Shown piece after piece: positions 16,747 to 25,080 of a stretch of DNA of 64,000 bases. How positions within the stretch are numbered: the first letter of the stretch is position 1; each line of letters begins with the position of its first letter. The notes under the pieces are model-generated. The model was given only the letters and a program-made list of their open reading frames with translations. It was not told the origin of the DNA and searched no databases. The position numbers were made by a program, and so were the translations under genes. Location of the stretch: NCBI RefSeq assembly GCF_020832205.1, contig NZ_JAFIFD010000033.1:151735-215734 (forward strand). Direction: 5' to 3'. Origin of the DNA: Exiguobacterium sp. (GTDB taxonomy: Bacteria > Bacillota > Bacilli > Exiguobacteriales > Exiguobacteriaceae).

Positions 16747-17604
16747 ATGGAGCAAGTAGTAGAGCCTGTACATACAGCGAAAGAAGTGAAGAAAGGTCGG
16801 GCCATCGTCGTGACGTCGGGAAAAGGTGGCGTCGGTAAGACAACGACGACCGCGAACCTCGGGACCGGTCTTGCGTTATCCGGACACTCGGTCTGTCTCG
16901 TCGATACGGACATCGGTCTTCGGAACTTAGACATCGTCCTCGGACTCGACAACCGAAGCATCTATAACCTCGTCGACGTCATTAACGGCCAGTGTAAGCT
17001 GCATCAAGCGCTCGTCCGCGACAAGCGGTTCGAAGAGATGTACTTGCTCCCGGCCGCCCAGTCGAAAGACAAGACGTCGGTTCAACCGGAACAAGTGAAA
17101 GAGATCATCGACCAGTTGAAGACAGAATATGACTTCGTGTTGATCGATTGCCCGGCCGGCATCGAGCAAGGCTTCATGAACGCGATCGCCGGGGCAGACG
17201 AGGCCGTTGTCGTGACGACGCCGGAGAAGGCGGCCGTCCAAGACGCGGACCGCATCATCGGCATGCTCGAGCAAGCCGAACACGTCGCCGCACCGAAACT
17301 GATCGTCAACCGCGTGAAGAACCACCTCGTCGAATCGGGCGACATGCTCGACATCGATGACATCATGCGCATCTTGTCGATCGACCTCCTCGGTGTCGTC
17401 GTTGACGATGAGGAAGTCATCGCCGCAGCGAACCGCGGGGTACCGGTGACGATGAATCCGGACAACAACGCCGGACAAGCGTACCGGAACATTACGCGCC
17501 GTATCCTCGGCGAGTCGGTTCCGCTCATGTCGATTCAAACAGATAAAAAGCCGGTCGGTTTCTGGACACGGCTCATGATGAAATTTGGAATGAAAAAAGC
17601 GTGA
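16747..17604 (+). CDS. minD: septum site-determining ATPase MinD
   Basis: 285 residues. Deviant Walker A SGKGGVGKTTT, VDTDIGLRNLDIVLGLDN, VLIDCPAGIEQGF and a C-terminal amphipathic membrane-targeting helix (FWTRLMMKFGMKK). Compared with B. subtilis MinD, which starts right before the first beta strand, this one has an extra segment of roughly 16 residues (MEQVVEPVHTAKEVKK). The ATG is preferred because AGAGAGGG lies 8 bases upstream; a GTG at 16738 overlaps that site. Confidence 0.95.
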   Translation: MEQVVEPVHTAKEVKKGRAIVVTSGKGGVGKTTTTANLGTGLALSGHSVCLVDTDIGLRNLDIVLGLDNRSIYNLVDVINGQCKLHQALVRDKRFEEMYLLPAAQSKDKTSVQPEQVKEIIDQLKTEYDFVLIDCPAGIEQGFMNAIAGADEAVVVTTPEKAAVQDADRIIGMLEQAEHVAAPKLIVNRVKNHLVESGDMLDIDDIMRILSIDLLGVVVDDEEVIAAANRGVPVTMNPDNNAGQAYRNITRRILGESVPLMSIQTDKKPVGFWTRLMMKFGMKKA

Positions 17605-17626
17605 AGGCAACGAAAGTTGCCTTTTT
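17604..17626 (+). terminator. terminator of the mre-min operon
   Basis: AAGGCAAC-GAAA-GTTGCCTT tetraloop hairpin plus five T, starting at the minD stop. Confidence 0.9.
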
Positions 17627-17647
17627 GTGTCGAAAGGAGAGACGTGC

Positions 17648-18970
17648 ATGAAACTCATCTATGAACGGACGCCGTCGATCGAACGGGCGATGCTCGTTGA
17701 CGGGGAGCGATTGCTCGAGGTCGAGGAACGGTTCATCGACCAACTGTCAGTCGGGACGATCGTCGAGGCGGCGGTCGAACGCATTCACCCGTCGCTCGGT
17801 GCCGCGTTTTTGACCGACGGTGCGACGACGTTCTTCCTCCCGATCGCCGAGACGCTCCGAGCGCTCGCCGCGTATCCGGACGTCCCGACGATCGGACAAG
17901 CAGCGGTCGTCGGTGAGAAACGGCTCGTCCAAGTGACGAAAGAAGGCATCAACGGCAAACACCATAAAGTGACGGAGAACATCCGCTTCGGTGGGCGCTA
18001 TGTCGTCTACTTCCCGTACGGGCGGCGGCAACTGTACAGCCGCAAGCTCGACCTCGTCACACAAGACCGGCTGTCAAAAGTGTTCACGCTCAACGAGACT
18101 GAAGGGGTGTTGTTCCGGACGGAGTCGGGACAAGCGAGCCCTCAGGCGCTGCAAGAAGAGCTCGAGCTCTTGCGCGCCCGGGCCCGGGACGTCGAACAGA
18201 ACCGCTTCGGCCAAGACGAGCTCCTCTGTGAGCAGTTCGCCCGCCGACACGCGATCGAGTCCGTCATGACGAACGACGCGGAGGCGAAGCGACGCCTTGA
18301 GCGGCTCGACGTCCCGGTCGAGCGCCACGTCGGCAAAGGACGGATGAAAGAAGCGCTCCGACTGGACGATGCGATCGAGAAACTCGAGAGCCGTGTCGCT
18401 TGGCTCGAAGGCGGGGCGTACGTCTTGATCGAACAAGTCGAGACGATGACCGTCATCGACGTCAACAGCGGCAAAAACGTCGCGGTCAAAGACAAAGGGC
18501 GGGCCGCCGACACGATCAACGAGGCGGCGCTCTATACGGTCATGGAACAGCTCCGGCTGCGCAACATCGGCGGCATGGTCGTCATCGACTTTTTGCGCGG
18601 CTCCAAAGACGGACAGACACGCCTATTGAAGAAAATGAAAGAAGTCGGGGCGCGCGACCCGCGCCGCGTCGAAGTGTACGGCTTCACGAAGATGGGATTG
18701 TTCGAACTGTCACGGGAGCGGACCGGCCGTTCGATTCAAGACCGGATGGTGCGTGACGGGCGTCCGTCGAAGCTCGCCGTCTTCTCGCGGCTCGAACGGG
18801 CGTTGCTCGATTTAGGGACGCACGACGCCGTCGTGTTGTCGCTGCCACAGAAATGGCAAGACGGGAACTGGGACGCGTTCGGCTTTGAAGTACTGTTCGT
18901 TGACGGAGAGCCCGGCATCGCCTTTTTCGGTACGGTCGAGGAATGTCAAAATTTCGTACAACGTCGTTGA
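17648..18970 (+). CDS. rng: RNase G/E family ribonuclease
   Basis: 440 residues. An S1-like domain near residues 35-115 and an RNase E/G catalytic core with MTVIDVNSGKNVAVKDKG and NIGGMVVIDFLRG, which carry the two metal-binding Asp residues, then EVYGFTKMGLFELSRERTG. The CPxCxG zinc-link motif that follows in E. coli RNase E/G is not present; the sequence goes to a short C-terminal domain instead. AAAGGAG precedes the ATG. It occupies the position where B. subtilis carries spoIVFA-spoIVFB, between minD and rplU. Probable 5'-end-dependent endonuclease for rRNA or mRNA. Confidence 0.88.
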   Translation: MKLIYERTPSIERAMLVDGERLLEVEERFIDQLSVGTIVEAAVERIHPSLGAAFLTDGATTFFLPIAETLRALAAYPDVPTIGQAAVVGEKRLVQVTKEGINGKHHKVTENIRFGGRYVVYFPYGRRQLYSRKLDLVTQDRLSKVFTLNETEGVLFRTESGQASPQALQEELELLRARARDVEQNRFGQDELLCEQFARRHAIESVMTNDAEAKRRLERLDVPVERHVGKGRMKEALRLDDAIEKLESRVAWLEGGAYVLIEQVETMTVIDVNSGKNVAVKDKGRAADTINEAALYTVMEQLRLRNIGGMVVIDFLRGSKDGQTRLLKKMKEVGARDPRRVEVYGFTKMGLFELSRERTGRSIQDRMVRDGRPSKLAVFSRLERALLDLGTHDAVVLSLPQKWQDGNWDAFGFEVLFVDGEPGIAFFGTVEECQNFVQRR

Positions 18971-18996
18971 CAACGTTTGAACGAGAGTGGTATCAT
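18967..18996 (+). promoter_or_regulatory. promoter of rplU-prp-rpmA
   Basis: Perfect TTGACA (18967-18972) and TATCAT (18991-18996) with an 18-base spacer. The -35 overlaps the rng stop codon. Confidence 0.8.
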
Positions 18997-19002
18997 CTAT
19001 AA

Positions 19003-19112
19003 CGTTAGTTCGTTTGGAAGCACCCAAATGGCTACAACCGCACAGAACGGGTTGAAACGGTTTTGCCCTGCCCTGGATGGCGAGTCTGAGTTAAACAAGG
19101 AGGTGCACGTAT
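19003..19112 (+). ncRNA. L21 leader RNA (ribosomal protein autoregulation)
   Basis: About 110 bases of structured, untranslated leader between a strong promoter and rplU, in the position of the L21_leader element of Bacilli. Complementary pieces such as CCGCACAGAACGGG / CGGTTTTG and CCCTGCCCTGG can fold; the ribosome site AAGGAGG is at its 3' end. The identity rests on position and length; a covariance search would settle it. Confidence 0.6.
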
Positions 19113-19421
19113 ATGTACGCAATCATCAAAACTGGTGGTAAGCAAATCAAAGTTGAAGCAGGTCAAGAGATCTACATCGAAAAACTCGATGCTGATGTCG
19201 AGGGTACTGTAGAATTCGGTGAAGTTCTTTTCGTTGGTGGTGACGATGTTAAAGTCGGAGCTCCACTCGTAGAGGGCGCTAAAGTCGTAGCAACTGTCGT
19301 TAAACACGGTCGCGCGAAGAAGATCACTGTCTTCAAAATGAAAGCTAAGAAAAACTACCGTCGTAAGCAAGGTCACCGTCAGCCTTACACGAAAGTTCGC
19401 ATCGAGAAAATCGAAGCGTAA
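19113..19421 (+). CDS. rplU: 50S ribosomal protein L21
   Basis: 102 residues, full length. [17 protein letters not shown] at the N-terminus and [19 protein letters not shown] at the C-terminus are the L21 signatures. The codons shift to the highly expressed set (GGT, GTA, AAA), unlike the GC-rich neighbours. First gene of rplU-prp-rpmA. Confidence 0.98.
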   Translation: MYAIIKTGGKQIKVEAGQEIYIEKLDADVEGTVEFGEVLFVGGDDVKVGAPLVEGAKVVATVVKHGRAKKITVFKMKAKKNYRRKQGHRQPYTKVRIEKIEA

Positions 19422-19424
19422 TTT

Positions 19425-19760
19425 ATGATTCGAGTAACGGTCAGACGAGACGAGACGAAGTCGATTCGTTCCGTCGAAGTGACAGGTCACGCCAACTTTG
19501 CTGAACCCGGTTCTGACTTAGTGTGTGCCGGCGTTTCCGCCATCATCTTTGGGGCGTATAACGCTGTCGAGGTACTCGCAGGCCAGTCGCTTCTTGTAGA
19601 AATGGCAGACAAAACAGAGGGTGGCTACTTTTATGTCGAGACGTATCCTGATGTATCACCGGAGGACGCGGCTCGCACCCAACTGTTATTAGAAGGGATG
19701 CTCGTGCAACTAGACACGATCGCCCATAGTTACGGTGATTATATCCAAATTGAACAATAG
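19425..19760 (+). CDS. prp: ribosomal-processing cysteine protease Prp
   Basis: 111 residues. VTGHANFAEPGSDLVCAGVSAI contains the catalytic His and Cys of the Prp (YsxB) family; written in parts, the key residues are H in GHAN and C in LVCAG. In Firmicutes Prp removes an N-terminal extension from L27. It lies between the L21 and L27 genes, and the L27 encoded next has the extension. Confidence 0.93.
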   Translation: MIRVTVRRDETKSIRSVEVTGHANFAEPGSDLVCAGVSAIIFGAYNAVEVLAGQSLLVEMADKTEGGYFYVETYPDVSPEDAARTQLLLEGMLVQLDTIAHSYGDYIQIEQ

Positions 19761-19772
19761 GAGGTGGACCTC

Positions 19773-20054
19773 ATGTTACAATTGAACCTTCAGTTCTTCG
19801 CATCGAAAAAGGGAGTAGGATCGACTAAAAACGGTCGTGACTCGATTTCGAAACGCCTCGGCGCTAAACGCGCTGACGGACAGACAGTTTCAGCTGGATC
19901 GATTCTCTACCGTCAACGCGGTACGAAAATTCACCCAGGTGAAAACGTCGGCCGTGGTGGCGACGACACATTGTTTGCTAAAGTTGACGGCGTAGTACGC
20001 TTCGAGCGTCTTGGTCGCGACAAGAAACAAGTGAGCGTTTACCCAGTTGCGTAA
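19773..20054 (+). CDS. rpmA: 50S ribosomal protein L27 (with cleavable N-terminal extension)
   Basis: 93 residues. It starts [20 protein letters not shown]: the Firmicute-type extension ending LQFF, followed by the ASKKG that becomes the mature N-terminus reaching the peptidyl transferase centre. Prp is expected to cut between FF and A. The ATG at 19773 has GGAGGTG six bases upstream; an upstream GTG overlaps this site. Confidence 0.97.
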   Translation: MLQLNLQFFASKKGVGSTKNGRDSISKRLGAKRADGQTVSAGSILYRQRGTKIHPGENVGRGGDDTLFAKVDGVVRFERLGRDKKQVSVYPVA

Positions 20055-20068
20055 GTAGAACCACGCAG

Positions 20069-20104
20069 AAGACTCTAGCCACTTATTTGGTTAGAGTCTT
20101 TTTT
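20069..20104 (+). terminator. terminator of rplU-prp-rpmA
   Basis: Stem AAGACTCTAgCC / GGtTAGAGTCTT with an 8-base loop and a T run. Confidence 0.9.
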
Positions 20105-20120
20105 ACTAGGAGAGGATCAA

Positions 20121-20561
20121 ATGGACTCACAGGCAGCACTGAAATTATTATCGACCGTCCGTCACGAATGGATGAATCGGCTTCAGATGATCTCCTTGTA
20201 CGCGGCGCTCGAGCCTGATAGACTCGAGGAGCTGTACGATCGATATCGTCAGCACGCCGACGAGGAGAGTGCGCTCATTCGCTTAAACATGCCGGCGACT
20301 AGTCTCGTTATCATACAGGCGAATTGGGAAGGGCGGTTGACCTATAAGGTATCGACCGACCGCGTGTCGTTAGACGACGCATGCGTGGCGGACAAACTTG
20401 TCCGTCTTCTGTCAGGAACGGATGGACCGATTCATGTGACGTTCACGGACGGACTGACGGTTCGCGTCTTCGGCAACGTGCCGGAAGGTGTGTTCGCGTC
20501 AGACGAAGTGTACGAACAGACTGTAGAATGTTCTACGTTTCGTTTAAAAGGAGGGAATTAA
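20121..20561 (+). CDS. Spo0B-like phosphotransferase protein
   Basis: 146 residues. The N-terminal half is a helical hairpin with LLSTVRHEWMNRLQMISLYA; the HEWMNRLQ sequence closely matches the HDWMNKLQ phospho-acceptor histidine region of Spo0B. The C-terminal half would be the degenerate ATPase-like domain, shorter than in B. subtilis Spo0B (about 192 residues in total). It is directly followed by obg, exactly as spo0B-obg in B. subtilis. Since sporulation genes are missing at their usual spots here, its partner response regulator is unknown. The start ATG follows AGGAGAGG. Confidence 0.75.
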   Translation: MDSQAALKLLSTVRHEWMNRLQMISLYAALEPDRLEELYDRYRQHADEESALIRLNMPATSLVIIQANWEGRLTYKVSTDRVSLDDACVADKLVRLLSGTDGPIHVTFTDGLTVRVFGNVPEGVFASDEVYEQTVECSTFRLKGGN

Positions 20562-21851
20562 ATGTTTGTCGATCAGGTTAATATTTTTGTAAAAGCTGGA
20601 GACGGTGGTAAAGGAATGGTCGCGTTCCGCCGCGAGAAGTATGTTCCAGACGGTGGACCAGCAGGTGGTGACGGTGGTCACGGTGGCGACGTCGTCTTTG
20701 AAGTAGAAGAAGGATTACGGACACTCGTTGATTTCCGTTTCTCGAAAAAGTTTATCGCCCATAACGGTGAAAAAGGAATGTCGAAAGGGATGCATGGACG
20801 TAAAGCGAAACCGCTCGTCGTCAAAGTCCCGCCAGGCACGATCGTTTTTGACGCCGCGACAGACACTGTCATCGCCGACCTTACCGAGCACGGCCAACGG
20901 GCCACGATCGCTAAAGGCGGACGCGGTGGTCGGGGGAACTGTCGTTTTGCGACACCATCGAACCCGGCACCAGAAATCGCTGAAAACGGGGAGCCAGGTC
21001 AAGAGCGCGAATTGCGCCTCGAGTTGAAACTCCTCGCAGACGTCGGTCTCGTCGGATTCCCGTCAGTCGGGAAATCGACGCTCTTGTCGGTCGTCTCATC
21101 GGCACGGCCAAAAATCGGGGCGTACCACTTTACGACGATCACACCGAACCTCGGCGTCGTGAAAACAGCGGACGACCGTGACTTCGTCATGGCCGACCTT
21201 CCTGGACTCATCGAAGGAGCGAGCCAAGGTGTCGGTCTCGGTCACCAGTTCTTGCGCCACATCGAACGGACGAAAGTAATCGTCCATATGATCGATATGA
21301 GCGGCATGGAAGGACGCGACCCGTTCGAAGACTACACGACGATCAACCGCGAGCTCGAGTCGTATAATCTACGCCTCCTCGAGCGTCCGCAAATCGTCGT
21401 CGCCAACAAGATGGATATGCCGGATGCACAAGAGCATCTTGCCGAGTTCCAGAAAAAGATTGGAGAAGACGTCAAAGTCTTCCCAATTTCGGCACTCGCC
21501 AAAGAAGGACTTCGTAACCTTCTTATCGAAGTAGCCAATCTCGTCGATTCGACGCCTGAGTTCCCACTCGAGGAACTCGAAGAGAAGACGGCCACGCCAC
21601 GCGTCGTCTATCGTTACGAGAAAGAAGAAAAAGGATATCAAATCCACATCGATGATTATGACCGCTTCGTGATCACGGGGCCGCGCATCGAGAAACTCTT
21701 CAAGATGACGAACTTCGACCATGACGAGTCGATCAAACGATTCGCCCGTCAGATGCGCCAAATGGGAATCGACGACGATCTCCGCAAACTCGGTGCCGAG
21801 GACGGAAGCGTCGTAGCCATCCTCGACTTCGAGTTCGAGTTTGTCGAATAA
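20562..21851 (+). CDS. obg: GTPase Obg/CgtA
   Basis: 429 residues. Glycine-rich Obg fold (1-158, [20 protein letters not shown]), G domain with G1 GFPSVGKST, switch [14 protein letters not shown], and a C-terminal OCT domain as in Bacilli. It is a 50S-assembly and stress-linked GTPase. It starts one base after the Spo0B-like stop, with its ribosome site (AAAGGAGG) in the end of that gene. Confidence 0.97.
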   Translation: MFVDQVNIFVKAGDGGKGMVAFRREKYVPDGGPAGGDGGHGGDVVFEVEEGLRTLVDFRFSKKFIAHNGEKGMSKGMHGRKAKPLVVKVPPGTIVFDAATDTVIADLTEHGQRATIAKGGRGGRGNCRFATPSNPAPEIAENGEPGQERELRLELKLLADVGLVGFPSVGKSTLLSVVSSARPKIGAYHFTTITPNLGVVKTADDRDFVMADLPGLIEGASQGVGLGHQFLRHIERTKVIVHMIDMSGMEGRDPFEDYTTINRELESYNLRLLERPQIVVANKMDMPDAQEHLAEFQKKIGEDVKVFPISALAKEGLRNLLIEVANLVDSTPEFPLEELEEKTATPRVVYRYEKEEKGYQIHIDDYDRFVITGPRIEKLFKMTNFDHDESIKRFARQMRQMGIDDDLRKLGAEDGSVVAILDFEFEFVE

Positions 21852-21885
21852 TCTTTTGAAATAGGAAACGGAGTGTGAAGTAAAC

Positions 21886-23154
21886 GTGGACCCTGTGCCC
21901 TCGTCTAGTTTAATTCTTTATGCAGTATTGATTTTGTTATCAGCTTTCTTCTCGTCAGCGGAAACCGCGCTCTCGAGTGTCAACCGGGTCCGGATGATCC
22001 GGATGAGTGAAGACGGGGATAAGGGTGCCAAGCGCGTCCTTGACCTCGTCGACCGGTTCGACGATACGCTCTCGACGATTCTCGTCGGGAACAACATCGT
22101 CAACATCGGGTCGGCGACCGTCGCGACGGCAATCGCCACGTCCATCTTCAGCGGAGGGACGGGGCTGCTCGTTTCGACGTTCGCGACGACGGTGCTCATC
22201 TTGATCTTCGGGGAGATTCTCCCGAAATCGCTCGCCAAAGAGTTCGCCGAGAAGTATTCGCTGCTCATTAGCGGAATTCTCGTCTTCTTGGTCAAAGTGT
22301 TGAAGCCGATCACCATCGTCTTCACTGGGCTGAAGCGTCTGACGCTTCGTGTCATCGGCATGAAGGCGAAAGAGCCGTCTGTGACGGAAGAAGAGCTGAA
22401 AGTGCTCGTCGATATGGGGGAAGAGGAAGGGGTGCTCGGTGAGACCGAGGCCGAACTCGTCCATAGCGCCTTCGCGTTCAACGACATTACGGTCGATGAC
22501 GTGTTGACGCCGCGGATCGACATCCTCGCCGTCGATATCGACGATTCGCTCGAAGAAATCAAAGACACGATTTTCAGCGGCGGGCATTCTCGCTTGCCGG
22601 TCTATAAAGACTCGATCGACAACGTCATCGGGGTATTGTCCGAACGGGATTTCCTCCGTTCGATGGTACGGGATGAAGTGACCGACATCCGGGCACTCAT
22701 CCGTCCGCTCACGTACGTCTCGCCACAGACGAAGTTGATCGAACTGCTCCCTGTCCTGCAGCAAAAACAATCGCACATGGCCGTCGTCCTCGATGAGTTC
22801 GGCGGAACGGCCGGACTCATCACGCTCGAGGATATGCTCGAGGAGCTCGTCGGCGACATTTGGGATGAGCACGACGAATCGGTCGTCTACTTGAGACGTC
22901 TCCGTGACGGCGTATACGAATGTATGGCTGACATGGACGTCGATGAGTTTGCTGAAGAGATGGGCATTAAAGAACCTGAAATAGACTCGAATACGATGGG
23001 AGGATGGTTCGTCGAATTGCTCGGCGACATCCCAGAGAAAGGGGCGCGTGTCACGTATGAGGACATGACGTTCACCGTTCTCCACGTCGAAAAACGCCGC
23101 GTCCGTAAGCTGTTGGTCGAGACGAACCAAGCTGAACCGGCTGAAGAAGCATAA
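21886..23154 (+). CDS. CNNM/HlyC-CorC family membrane transporter
   Basis: 422 residues. N-terminal DUF21/CNNM membrane domain with AFFSSAETALSSVNRVRM and LVGNNIVNIGSATVATA, then two CBS motifs (DVLTPRIDILAVD, HSRLPVYKDSIDNVIGVL) and a CorC/HlyC C-terminal domain (MGGWFVELLGDIPEKG). The family handles Mg2+ or Co2+ efflux or resistance; the substrate here is not visible. GTG start 34 bases after obg; a strong terminator follows. Confidence 0.92.
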   Translation: MDPVPSSSLILYAVLILLSAFFSSAETALSSVNRVRMIRMSEDGDKGAKRVLDLVDRFDDTLSTILVGNNIVNIGSATVATAIATSIFSGGTGLLVSTFATTVLILIFGEILPKSLAKEFAEKYSLLISGILVFLVKVLKPITIVFTGLKRLTLRVIGMKAKEPSVTEEELKVLVDMGEEEGVLGETEAELVHSAFAFNDITVDDVLTPRIDILAVDIDDSLEEIKDTIFSGGHSRLPVYKDSIDNVIGVLSERDFLRSMVRDEVTDIRALIRPLTYVSPQTKLIELLPVLQQKQSHMAVVLDEFGGTAGLITLEDMLEELVGDIWDEHDESVVYLRRLRDGVYECMADMDVDEFAEEMGIKEPEIDSNTMGGWFVELLGDIPEKGARVTYEDMTFTVLHVEKRRVRKLLVETNQAEPAEEA

Positions 23155-23157
23155 GAC

Positions 23158-23186
23158 AAAGGGACCTCCAAATTGGAGGTCCCTTT
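23158..23186 (+). terminator. terminator after the CNNM gene
   Basis: Stem AAAGGGACCTCC / GGAGGTCCCTTT with a short loop; usable in both directions. Confidence 0.88.
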
Positions 23187-23226
23187 CAGCTTGTTGAGTA
23201 ACACAATGCTTTTCGCTCATCCTCTT

Positions 23227-23322
23227 GGCGCCTCCGCTTTCCTAGGGGCGAGCAGGGAACCGCATCGCTAAACGCTGCTGGGTCTCCCTTCGCTCGCTGA
23301 CCCCTCAGGAGTCTACGGCGCC
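23227..23322. repeat. intergenic repeat-like element bounded by GGCGCC
   Basis: A 96-base GC-rich segment beginning and ending with GGCGCC, with inner matching ends (CCTAGGGG and CCCCTCAGG) and an internal fold (GAGCAGGGAACCGC, GCTGGGTCTCCCTTCGCTC). It resembles short palindromic intergenic repeats or MITE-like elements seen in Bacillales. It sits in the 337-base gap 23155-23491 between two near-identical terminators. Nothing else in that gap looks coding; a short ATGCgtaGCATTTTTT hairpin at 23401-23416 is the only other item. No second copy is in this window, so repetition is not proven. Confidence 0.5.
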
Positions 23323-23458
23323 ATCGGATGACTTCTCGTCTTTTTCTGATGCATTGACGGTCGGAAGAAGCTGGCCAATCTTTTGATCAGGAAGGAGCGG
23401 ATGCGTAGCATTTTTTCAATTTTATGTCGGGGAGAGCATCTCGTTCGTCAATAGCATG

Positions 23459-23487
23459 AAAGGGACCTCCAGCCGGGGGTCCCTTTC
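23459..23487 (-). terminator. terminator of the NIPSNAP-Nudix gene
   Basis: Stem AAAGGGACCTCC-agcc-GGGGGTCCCTTT just beyond the stop of the leftward gene; almost the same sequence as the terminator at 23158-23186. Confidence 0.85.
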
Positions 23488-23491
23488 GTCG

Positions 23492-24268
23492 TTACACGGT
23501 ATGATGGCGTTCGGCACGCTCGAGCAACTCGTACGGCCGGACTTTGTAAATCGCGTGCGGCAAATACGTCGGATCGATCGCATCGAGGAAACGCATTTGG
23601 AAATGCTCGCGCTTGATGTAGTCCGACACGTTCGTCGCATCGACGTTGAAGAAGCCGACTTCTTGCGTCTCGCCTGCTTGAGGGGCGAGGTCGCCCGAGA
23701 CGTAACGGGCCCGGAACGTGATGCAGAGGACGCGCGAGGACACGTTTTGATAAATACCAGTGATGCCGTCGATCTCGATGTCGGCGCCGGTCTCTTCTTT
23801 CACTTCGCGATGCACGGCGTCGACGATTGACTCGTGTTCTTCGACTTGACCGCCCGGCATCTCATACGTGTCGTTCCGGTGCGTGTTTTGGACGAGGAGC
23901 ACTTCGCCTTGCTCGTTCGTGACGTACGCTGTCACCGAGACGATCGTGCGCGGCGGCGTGTAGTGCCCGGTCGGCATCATGAACTCCTCGCTCGATTTGA
24001 TGTACAAGTCTTTCCCGAGCCGGGCCCGTTTCTTCATCGCCTCACGGCGGAGCGAGCTCGACCGGTAGTCCCGTTCGACTTGCTCGTAATGTTCCCGGTC
24101 CCGGTATTCCCAGAGCGCCATGACCTCGGTCTGGTCTTCGGTCACCCAACGGCCGACGAGCCGTGCGCCATGCGATACCTGGATTGGATACAGGTATGTA
24201 TGGAAAAACTCTGTGAATTCTTCTAGACGTTCAGGGCGAATCGTATACGTTTTTCGACGATGGAACAT
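23492..24268 (-). CDS. NIPSNAP-Nudix hydrolase fusion
   Basis: 258 residues. Residues about 1-105 look like a NIPSNAP/dimeric alpha-beta barrel domain (YTIRPERLEEFTEFFHTY, LVGRWVTEDQTEVMALWEYR). Residues about 120-258 form a Nudix domain with a perfect Nudix box (GGQVEEHESIVDAVHREVKE, then ETGAD). Nudix proteins cleave nucleoside diphosphates linked to X; the substrate cannot be read from the sequence. The ATG at 24268 follows AAAGGAGG; longer in-frame starts have no ribosome site. It is flanked by terminators, so probably monocistronic. Confidence 0.85.
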   Translation of the reverse strand: MFHRRKTYTIRPERLEEFTEFFHTYLYPIQVSHGARLVGRWVTEDQTEVMALWEYRDREHYEQVERDYRSSSLRREAMKKRARLGKDLYIKSSEEFMMPTGHYTPPRTIVSVTAYVTNEQGEVLLVQNTHRNDTYEMPGGQVEEHESIVDAVHREVKEETGADIEIDGITGIYQNVSSRVLCITFRARYVSGDLAPQAGETQEVGFFNVDATNVSDYIKREHFQMRFLDAIDPTYLPHAIYKVRPYELLERAERHHTV

Positions 24269-24365
24269 GAAAATTCCTCCTTTGACGGTTGGCCGTCTTG
24301 ATACGACGAGTCGTGATTTCCTCACATTGACGTATTCGCCGTGACGAGATAATTTCCCTCTATTC

Positions 24366-24405
24366 AAAAAGTCAGCTCGAGCGCAAAGGCTCAAGCTGAC
24401 TTTTT
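24366..24405 (-). terminator. terminator of the DedA gene
   Basis: 17-pair stem (AAAAAGTCAGCT..GAGC / GCTC..AGCTGACTTTTT, one mismatch) that includes the last codons of the DedA-type gene. Confidence 0.88.
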
Positions 24406-24972
24406 CATAAAGCTCGGATTCGAGCGGATATACCGGATGAGGAAGAACAAGGCGATCCCGAAGCCGACGTACGGGCCAAACCCGTGCATGAACTCACCGA
24501 TTTGGCGCCAGTTGCTCCCGAGCATCATGCCGACTTTCACGAACGCAAACGACCAGACGGCGAAGACGATCGTCGTCACGACGAAAAACTTCCGGAACGA
24601 CAAGCGCATGACGCCGGCACTGATGGCGAACAGTTGACGCCAAATCAAGCTGAGGCAGACGATCCAAGCCCCGTACGTCTCGAACCAAGCCTCCGCCTGG
24701 AGTTGTTTGTCGTGCTTGATGCGGAACGAACGGTACAGCTTGAGGGCGACCGGACGTCCGCCGTAGCGTCCGATCCAATAGAGGCCGACCTGGCTCGTGA
24801 CGAACGCTGACCAGGCGAGCAGGAAAATGAGAAGGAACGACGCGTCATGGGACCCGACGAGATAGCCGCCGTAAGCGAGGACGAGCTCGTTCGGAATCAA
24901 TTGGACAAAAATACCGAGCGGAATGCTGAACACACCGCACCCGACTAAAAGCTGCTCGAGGAAGTGCCACAT
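24391..24972 (-). CDS. DedA/SNARE-associated (VTT) family membrane protein
   Basis: 193 residues with five to six membrane segments. Family signs: a re-entrant glycine-rich segment near IPNELVLAYGGYLVG and the later GRYGG... and SLIWRQLFAISAGVMRLSFRKF stretch (conserved R and G in the DedA motif). DedA proteins act in membrane lipid recycling (undecaprenyl phosphate or phosphatidylethanolamine flipping). The ATG follows GGAGTGA. Single gene with its own terminator. Confidence 0.88.
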   Translation of the reverse strand: MWHFLEQLLVGCGVFSIPLGIFVQLIPNELVLAYGGYLVGSHDASFLLIFLLAWSAFVTSQVGLYWIGRYGGRPVALKLYRSFRIKHDKQLQAEAWFETYGAWIVCLSLIWRQLFAISAGVMRLSFRKFFVVTTIVFAVWSFAFVKVGMMLGSNWRQIGEFMHGFGPYVGFGIALFFLIRYIRSNPSFMKKSA

Positions 24973-25050
24973 GCTGCGTCACTCCTTTCATAAAAGAATA
25001 GGAAATCATACCCATCCATCAGTATAACGGACGGGACAAGAAAGCAAAAG

Positions 25051-25080
25051 AAAAGATGTCACAAAAACGTGACATCTTTT
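25051..25080 (-). terminator. terminator of the nifS-niaR operon
   Basis: AAAAGATGTCAC / GTGACATCTTTT stem with a 6-base loop, at the niaR stop. Confidence 0.9.

Noticed and set aside
21955..23220. 421-codon open frame on the minus strand opposite the CNNM gene
   Set aside because: Highly charged Arg/Asp/His-rich composition typical of reverse-frame reading; the plus-strand frame has clear DUF21, CBS and CorC motifs.
23401..23416. Short ATGCgtaGCAT hairpin with six T
   Set aside because: A four-pair stem is too weak to call a terminator or a small RNA end.
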